From contig CANGQU010000003.1 of NCBI GenBank assembly GCA_947456345.1, forward strand, positions 1 to 13,117: a DNA stretch of 13,117 nucleotides. The letters are read 5' to 3'. Under the pieces are notes generated by a model that worked only from the letters and a program-made list of their open reading frames with translations, did not search any database and was not told the DNA's origin. The stretch is from Alphaproteobacteria bacterium. Lineage in GTDB: Bacteria > Pseudomonadota > Alphaproteobacteria > SHNJ01. Shown here piece after piece: positions 12,694 to 13,117 of this stretch (position 1 is its first letter; every line of letters starts with the position of its first letter). The position numbers and the translations under genes were made by a program.

Positions 12694-13117
12694 TTAATCT
12701 GAAAAAGAGCTAACAACGAAGAATTCCCCAGACAATCCGTTTCGATCTGCAATACCCCATCCGATCTTATAATAAACTTGATCTCTTATCCGTTGATCTG
12801 AAACCTCGACGCCGACAGTGACCTTTGCAATATCCAGCACTTGATTATTCTGCTGTATCACCAGAGGGCAATCCTGGATAACCTTAGCGTACAGATGAAG
12901 GAAATACGTCCAGCTATCGGGATTTCCGGAGGTCAGATCGGGCAGATGATGCGATTGCAGAAATTCCGAAAGCTCTACCCTAAACTTTCTCATACCGGAA
13001 ATATCCTCTATCTCCGAACGTAACGGGTGCGGAAGATCATAAAATTCAATCCCATCCCTGAATTGAATATGCGCTGCGTTAAAGGCGGTCAAAATCTTCT
13101 GGGCAAACGTTCCCTTA
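12694..13117 (-). CDS. Hypothetical protein, C-terminal part (5' end outside window)
   Basis: The frame is open to the window's right edge, giving about 140 residues. A TTG at 13092 could be a start, but the reading continues upstream (KGTFAQKI before it), so the gene is probably longer. The visible part is soluble and mixed alpha/beta (FRDGIEFYDLPHPLRSEIEDI, SWTYFLHLYAKVIQ, DQVYYKIGWGIADRNG) with no transmembrane segment and no motif I recognise. Its composition is closer to the rest of the window than the AT-rich neighbour. The zero-gap tail-to-tail arrangement with that neighbour leaves no room for a separate terminator. Confidence 0.65.
   Translation of the reverse strand, partial: KGTFAQKILTAFNAAHIQFRDGIEFYDLPHPLRSEIEDISGMRKFRVELSEFLQSHHLPDLTSGNPDSWTYFLHLYAKVIQDCPLVIQQNNQVLDIAKVTVGVEVSDQRIRDQVYYKIGWGIADRNGLSGEFFVVSSFSD

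Overview
This looks like chromosomal DNA of an alphaproteobacterium. The support is a Rickettsia/Caulobacter-type isocitrate dehydrogenase with a long C-terminal extension, a DUF3147 membrane protein, a DUF3734-type patatin, and short genes packed on both strands and separated by palindromic and heptameric repeats. No species can be named from the sequence. Most of the window has balanced base composition, but the right end after the tRNA (about 12,090-12,700) is clearly AT-rich.

Left part (1-4,833): the 3' end of an unrecognised gene; icd (NADP-type isocitrate dehydrogenase); a PDZ-containing M48 metallopeptidase lipoprotein coupled through TGATG to a DUF3147 membrane protein; then, on the minus strand, a 488-aa helical charged protein of unknown function with a near-consensus promoter whose -10 lies inside a palindrome.

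Middle (4,834-9,340): one copy of a palindromic 81-bp repeat element; a 3-methyladenine DNA glycosylase gene divergent from mscL across a short dyad-rich spacer; a 543-aa unrecognised protein with a large glycine-zipper region; and rimO on the minus strand. Between rimO and the next gene is a 26-bp perfect palindrome whose 16-bp centre equals the known ParB-binding parS consensus.

Right part (9,347-13,117): a patatin-like hydrolase (minus); a polytopic membrane protein reminiscent of PQ-loop proteins; a small single-TM protein; a second, inverted copy of the 81-bp element; and a tRNA-Ser(CGA) gene whose likely promoter is built into a heptamer repeat array. The tRNA is followed by about 165 bp of back-to-back hairpins ending in a second copy of the tRNA 3' end, a possible small RNA with a strong terminator, and two convergent unrecognised genes, the first AT-rich. 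This end looks like accessory DNA beside a tRNA.

The genes form no single pathway: these are housekeeping functions (TCA cycle, ribosomal protein modification, base-excision repair, osmotic safety valve, envelope quality control) mixed with orphan proteins. The most notable items are the parS site, the heptamer arrays beside promoters, the paired palindromic elements with conserved one-sided flanks, and the structured tail of the tRNA-Ser gene.
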